Source of the DNA: Pseudomonas putida
GTDB lineage: Bacteria > Pseudomonadota > Gammaproteobacteria > Pseudomonadales > Pseudomonadaceae
Length of the DNA: 64,000 nt
Direction of reading: 5' to 3'
Assembly: GCF_002741075.1 (NCBI RefSeq)
Contig: NZ_CP016634.1
Span: 1,318,501 to 1,382,500, forward strand
The position numbers and the translations under genes are program-made. Of this stretch, positions 60,530 to 64,000 are shown piece after piece. Positions within the stretch are counted from its first letter, which is position 1. Each line of letters opens with the position of its first letter. A model generated the notes under the pieces. The model was not told the DNA's origin. It did not search any database and saw nothing but the letters and a program-made list of their open reading frames with translations.

Positions 60530-63500
60530 GTGAATGTTATCAATGCGCAATACACCGGCTCGGACTTAGAGACCCGTGGCCATAACCTTGTCCAAGATCC
60601 ATCGTTTCCAGTGGGCTCGATCAGTGCAAACCCCGATGCCGAAACATCCTGGAAGATTAGCAAGCCCGGTGGGTTCGCCCATTACCAGGGGCCCTACGTG
60701 GGGATTTGGGGCGACCGGAAACTTTGGCAGATCATCGAGCTGCCGGTCGTGCCTGCTGCCGAAGGGCGCCCCGACTACTGGCTGAGTTGTGAGTATGACG
60801 CCACCTATTACGAGGCGTGCTGGCTGCGGGTGTATGACGCAGACAACGAGGGTGAGCCATTCTTCACTCACACCCTGTACGGTCAACCTCCCAGGCCTCA
60901 GGACCTGCAGGAGGAGCACTTCGTGAATTGGCATACCATGAGCGAGATGCGGATCGCTGTACCGGCGCAGGTGCGGCGCCTGCGTGTGCAATTCGAAACC
61001 CCGGCAGAGGGGTCGTCCTATCTCTTCCTGAGAAACGTGACCACGCACCTGCGCCTTCCGGCGTTCGACGAATCGAGCGATGTCCAGTTGCTGGTCGAGC
61101 GTCCGGGCGAGTCGCCGATTGTTCAGTCCACGCGGCCGTTTCGGCTGTGCCGCGGTGCGACCCATCAGCTGAAGGTGAAGGCTCCGACCGGCAATGCCTG
61201 GGACGGGCAAAAGACCAGCCTGCTGTGGCTGGGCGAGGGTGTCGCGCCACCCATCCAGTACGGCCTGACGGCCACGCCTGACATCAACTACAGGGACGCG
61301 GACGACGAAGAATACTACCTACCGCTGTCGAGCGAAGACGGGGCGAGCTGGACACTGACCGCTGGCGCCAAAATACCCGAGGGCCTGCCTGTCGACATCA
61401 CCCTGGGGCTGGGCAGCTACTGGCAGGCGGAAAAACACCCGATCGCGGCGCAGATGGGGGACTTCCACCACCTCATCGAGAAAGTCGAGTGGGACGGCGT
61501 GGTGCCCGTGGCGTCTGAAAAGAACGCCACCGTTCTGACCGCCACGGTAAAGAACCCCTTCGCTCCAGATCGACCCATGGAGGGCAAAGAGGTCGTCTGG
61601 TCCTACAACGGGAAAAACTACCCAAGCAAGACGGACGGAAAAGGGCAGGCCAAGCTGACATACACCCCTGCGCTGGGTGATGCAGGTGAGGCGAATCAGG
61701 TGGTGTTCACCGCATCCTGCCAGGACGCCCTGCAGCATCCCAGCAGCGTTGCCTATACCTGCCCGGTCTTCGACGAGTCCCCTTGGCTTGAGCAGATAGA
61801 GGCGACCCTGGACGGCAAGCCGATCGCGGATTTGAAGACGATGGCGCTACGCCTGACCCGGGGCGTCAGCCACACACTGGTGCTCAAGGCCAATACCGCC
61901 GACAGCTACTTCGTTGGCAAGGACATTGCCCTGAGCTGGCCGGAGGGTAAGCCGCTTTTGGGCATCACCCTTGAGCCGAACGTCGGTGTCCCGCAGACCA
62001 TGGACATGATCGGGATCAGCTGGACGATCACAGGTGGTGCCGACACCAGCGGCTCGTTCACATTGCACGCTGAAGAAACCGCCGATGCCGGCTTGAAAGT
62101 GCCGCTCTCGCTGCCGGGCGTCCAGCTGTCGGCGAACCTTGCCGATGAGGCTGAACTGAAGGTGGCCGCCGCCGGTACAGACGGCCTGAACATTTTCCGA
62201 CGTGGCACCGACCGTGCCCTCAGTCTGGTGCCTCGCGCCGGCAGCCCCTTGGCCGATGCAAAGCTGCAGGGTTGGATGACGTTCATCGAACGCGATCTGA
62301 CGCAGGACAAGGTCGCGGCCAGTCCGGCCTACGACGCCAAGGTCGATATCGGCGCGAACACCACCTGGACCCTCAAGGGGGCGGCGGTCAGTGGTCTGTT
62401 CGGGGTACAGGTGCATGTGGAAGGCCTCCAGCCGCTGGCACTGGACAACGCCATGCTGTTGTCGCTGGATCTGAACGATGAGGCCGAACTGAAAATAGGC
62501 GGTGCGGCCGTACCCAGCCCAACGATTTTCCGTCGGGCAACAGCTCAAACCGTCAGTTTCGTGGCCCGCTCAGGCAGCCCGCTGAAGGCGGCAGGGCTCG
62601 AGTACTGGCTGGCGTTCGATACCAGCGGTACTTTGGCCGAAACGGATGTGACGGCCGTACCTGCCTATAAAGAGCGCTACACCAACATGAGCAGTCCTGC
62701 CTGGAAACTCACTGGCGGGGCGGTCAGCGGGACCTTCGGTGTGCAACTCCATATGGCCGGTTTCACCACGCCGCTGAAACTGAGCAATGCCTTGCTGCTG
62801 TCGCTGAACCTGCACGATGAACTCGACCTGACCGTGGACGGCGTTGTAGCGACGGGGTCGATGATTTTCCGCCGCAAGGTTGAGCGCAAGATCAGTTTCC
62901 AGCTCAAGAAAAGCAGCCCGTTGGGTCAATCGAAACTCAAGTACAAGCTCGTGTTTGACGACTCTGGCTCGTTGACTGCCCAGCAGGTGGCCGCCAACCC
63001 CGCGTATGGCAAGGAATACAATGGCTACACCGGTCCGCTGTGGACGGTCACCGGGCAAGACGTCAGCGGCACCTTCGGCCTGCAACTGCAGATGGAAGGT
63101 TTCACAACGCCTTACAAGACAGGCCATTGGTTGTTGCTGTCGGAAAAGGTGGACGATGAATACGACCTGACGACCAAGGATGCGGTCGTGGAGGGAGTGG
63201 CGCATTTCTGGCGCGGTAAGGCTCAGGCGGTCACGCTGAAACCGAAAGCCACCAGCCCCTTGAGCAAAGGCCAGACGTTCAATGGCCAACTCAAGTTCGT
63301 CGTAGGCAAGGGCGTTCCTCAGGATAAGGTGCAGGCGCAACCGGGCTATGACCAACCCGCGGCGATCCCCGTGGCCGGCCATACCTGGACGCTCACCGGC
63401 AAGGATGTCAGCGGCACCTTTGGCCTGCAGGTGAGTGTCGAAGGGTTCAAGACCCCTGCGCAGCTGGCTACCAATGTGCTGATGTCCACGAAGCTGGCGG

Positions 63501-64000
63501 ACGAAGCGCAGGTGACGCTCGATGGCAGCGACAAGATTTCGCCCGCGATCTTTCGTCGAAGCACCGCTGGCAAGGTTTTGCTCAAGCCAAGGTCGGGGAG
63601 CCCGTTGGGTTCGACGGTGACCCCTAAAGCCTGGCTGGCCTTCATCACGACGGGGGCCACCCTGACCGCCGCGCAGGTGCCAGCCGCGCCGAAATACACC
63701 GAGCAGCGATCGATGGTGGCGGCTGGCCTGGAGTGGCTGCTGACCGGGGCGAACGTCAGCGGGCTGTTTGGTGTCGGCCTGCATGTGACAGGTTTCGATC
63801 CGATAACGCTTGGCAACTGTGGGTTGTTGTCGCCCTCGATGACGGACGAAATGAGCCTTCGTGCCAGCTGGCGTAACGACCTGCCCCCTGGGTTGATGTC
63901 GCCTGAGCATACGACGGTTGTCTATGCGCCGAGCAGTCCGCTGGTCAAGCTTGGGGCGCAACTGCGGCTGGATTTCTTACCTGAGGGCGCGAGCTGCATC
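60530..64000 (+). CDS. Giant Ig-like repeat protein downstream of the split Tc locus (partial)
   Basis: The frame is open for 1157 codons and runs off the window. GTG 60530 with GAAGAGG nine bases upstream is the best start (MNVINAQYTGSDLETRG); a stop at 60494 limits extension. Layout: a carbohydrate-binding-like N-terminus (1-175), an Ig-like module (~178-300), a Big-1-like domain (~305-410, KEVVWSYNGKNYPSKTDGKG), a module (413-533) resembling the C-terminus of the TcaA-like protein (GISWTITGG versus VVSWTITKV), then five tandem repeats of 111-115 residues. These are marked by IFRR or its variant at residues 555, 666, 779, 892 and 1007, with W.LTG..VSGTFGLQ and a GF.TP.. closing strand. There is no signal peptide or RHS motif. 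The function is unknown; surface binding or toxin association is inference. Confidence 0.85.
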   Translation, partial: MNVINAQYTGSDLETRGHNLVQDPSFPVGSISANPDAETSWKISKPGGFAHYQGPYVGIWGDRKLWQIIELPVVPAAEGRPDYWLSCEYDATYYEACWLRVYDADNEGEPFFTHTLYGQPPRPQDLQEEHFVNWHTMSEMRIAVPAQVRRLRVQFETPAEGSSYLFLRNVTTHLRLPAFDESSDVQLLVERPGESPIVQSTRPFRLCRGATHQLKVKAPTGNAWDGQKTSLLWLGEGVAPPIQYGLTATPDINYRDADDEEYYLPLSSEDGASWTLTAGAKIPEGLPVDITLGLGSYWQAEKHPIAAQMGDFHHLIEKVEWDGVVPVASEKNATVLTATVKNPFAPDRPMEGKEVVWSYNGKNYPSKTDGKGQAKLTYTPALGDAGEANQVVFTASCQDALQHPSSVAYTCPVFDESPWLEQIEATLDGKPIADLKTMALRLTRGVSHTLVLKANTADSYFVGKDIALSWPEGKPLLGITLEPNVGVPQTMDMIGISWTITGGADTSGSFTLHAEETADAGLKVPLSLPGVQLSANLADEAELKVAAAGTDGLNIFRRGTDRALSLVPRAGSPLADAKLQGWMTFIERDLTQDKVAASPAYDAKVDIGANTTWTLKGAAVSGLFGVQVHVEGLQPLALDNAMLLSLDLNDEAELKIGGAAVPSPTIFRRATAQTVSFVARSGSPLKAAGLEYWLAFDTSGTLAETDVTAVPAYKERYTNMSSPAWKLTGGAVSGTFGVQLHMAGFTTPLKLSNALLLSLNLHDELDLTVDGVVATGSMIFRRKVERKISFQLKKSSPLGQSKLKYKLVFDDSGSLTAQQVAANPAYGKEYNGYTGPLWTVTGQDVSGTFGLQLQMEGFTTPYKTGHWLLLSEKVDDEYDLTTKDAVVEGVAHFWRGKAQAVTLKPKATSPLSKGQTFNGQLKFVVGKGVPQDKVQAQPGYDQPAAIPVAGHTWTLTGKDVSGTFGLQVSVEGFKTPAQLATNVLMSTKLADEAQVTLDGSDKISPAIFRRSTAGKVLLKPRSGSPLGSTVTPKAWLAFITTGATLTAAQVPAAPKYTEQRSMVAAGLEWLLTGANVSGLFGVGLHVTGFDPITLGNCGLLSPSMTDEMSLRASWRNDLPPGLMSPEHTTVVYAPSSPLVKLGAQLRLDFLPEGASCI
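62129..64000 (+). repeat. Five tandem ~113-residue coding repeats
   Basis: Within the giant ORF the IFRR/HFWR landmark recurs at 62192, 62525, 62864, 63203 and 63548, spacings of 333, 339, 339 and 345 bases. Each unit has the order DE.EL, IFRR, SPL, an acidic or Gly-rich middle, W.LTG, VSG.FG, and a hydrophobic strand. A sixth unit may begin at about 63840. Confidence 0.88.

Noticed and set aside
60058..60663. Two short minus-strand frames around the terminator after the tcaB-like gene
   Set aside because: They overlap the real plus-strand genes or the terminator, lack ribosome binding sites and resemble nothing known.
1..64000. CRISPR arrays, tRNA or rRNA genes, prophage or complete insertion sequences
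   Set aside because: No evenly spaced short repeats, no cloverleaf-like GTTCRA loop regions, no phage structural genes and no transposase or integrase ORF were seen.

Overview
The window looks like a chromosomal segment of a fluorescent Pseudomonas of the P. putida / P. entomophila type. The evidence is high GC, AGGAG-type ribosome binding sites, the P. putida-style REP palindrome (7630-7652, 7726-7751, 37675-37700), and families typical of the genus: an OprD porin, DUF2790, DUF2388, DUF4174, a 786-residue PolB and many LysR regulators. No tRNA, rRNA, CRISPR array, prophage or complete insertion sequence was seen.

Region 1 (1-28872) is mostly ordinary accessory chromosome. It holds a Y-family polymerase, an azlCD exporter with an AraC regulator, and a small cluster under a divergent LysR gene (YqcI/YcgG heme N-hydroxylase homologue, LysE exporter, SGNH protein). 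It continues with REP elements, polB, and a broken dermonecrotic-toxin/NEL ubiquitin-ligase gene (10377-12922). After that come a DMT transporter with LysR, a diguanylate cyclase, an OprD porin, a PP2C phosphatase, mqo, a LysR/ABM/DJ-1 group, a methyltransferase, and a polyamine pair (nspC plus carboxynorspermidine synthase). A 153-bp MITE-like element lies at 13831-13983.

Region 2 (28873-36667) is a TcdA-like toxin-complex A subunit of about 2430 codons. Its first ~75-80 codons are in a different frame from the rest.

Region 3 (36668-50613) holds a PLP dehydratase, an amidase with an altered signature, a YghU-type GST, an invasin/intimin-like inverse autotransporter, DUF2388, and an uptake/hydrolysis operon (porin, amidohydrolase, APC permease) beside a divergent LysR gene.

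Region 4 (50760-64000, running off the window) is the most unusual part. It is a second TcA locus, split into a TcaA-like and a TcaB-like gene. The TcaA-like protein carries about 500 extra residues of Ig-like domains. A third very large ORF follows, open for 1157 codons to the window end. It contains a Big-1-like domain, modules resembling the C-terminus of the TcaA-like protein, and five tandem repeats of 111-115 residues. No TcB (SpvB/TcaC) or TcC (RHS) partner lies inside the window. I regard this three-gene arrangement as the best candidate for an undescribed system: a toxin-complex A shell with a co-encoded, possibly adhesive, Ig-repeat protein sharing a module with it.
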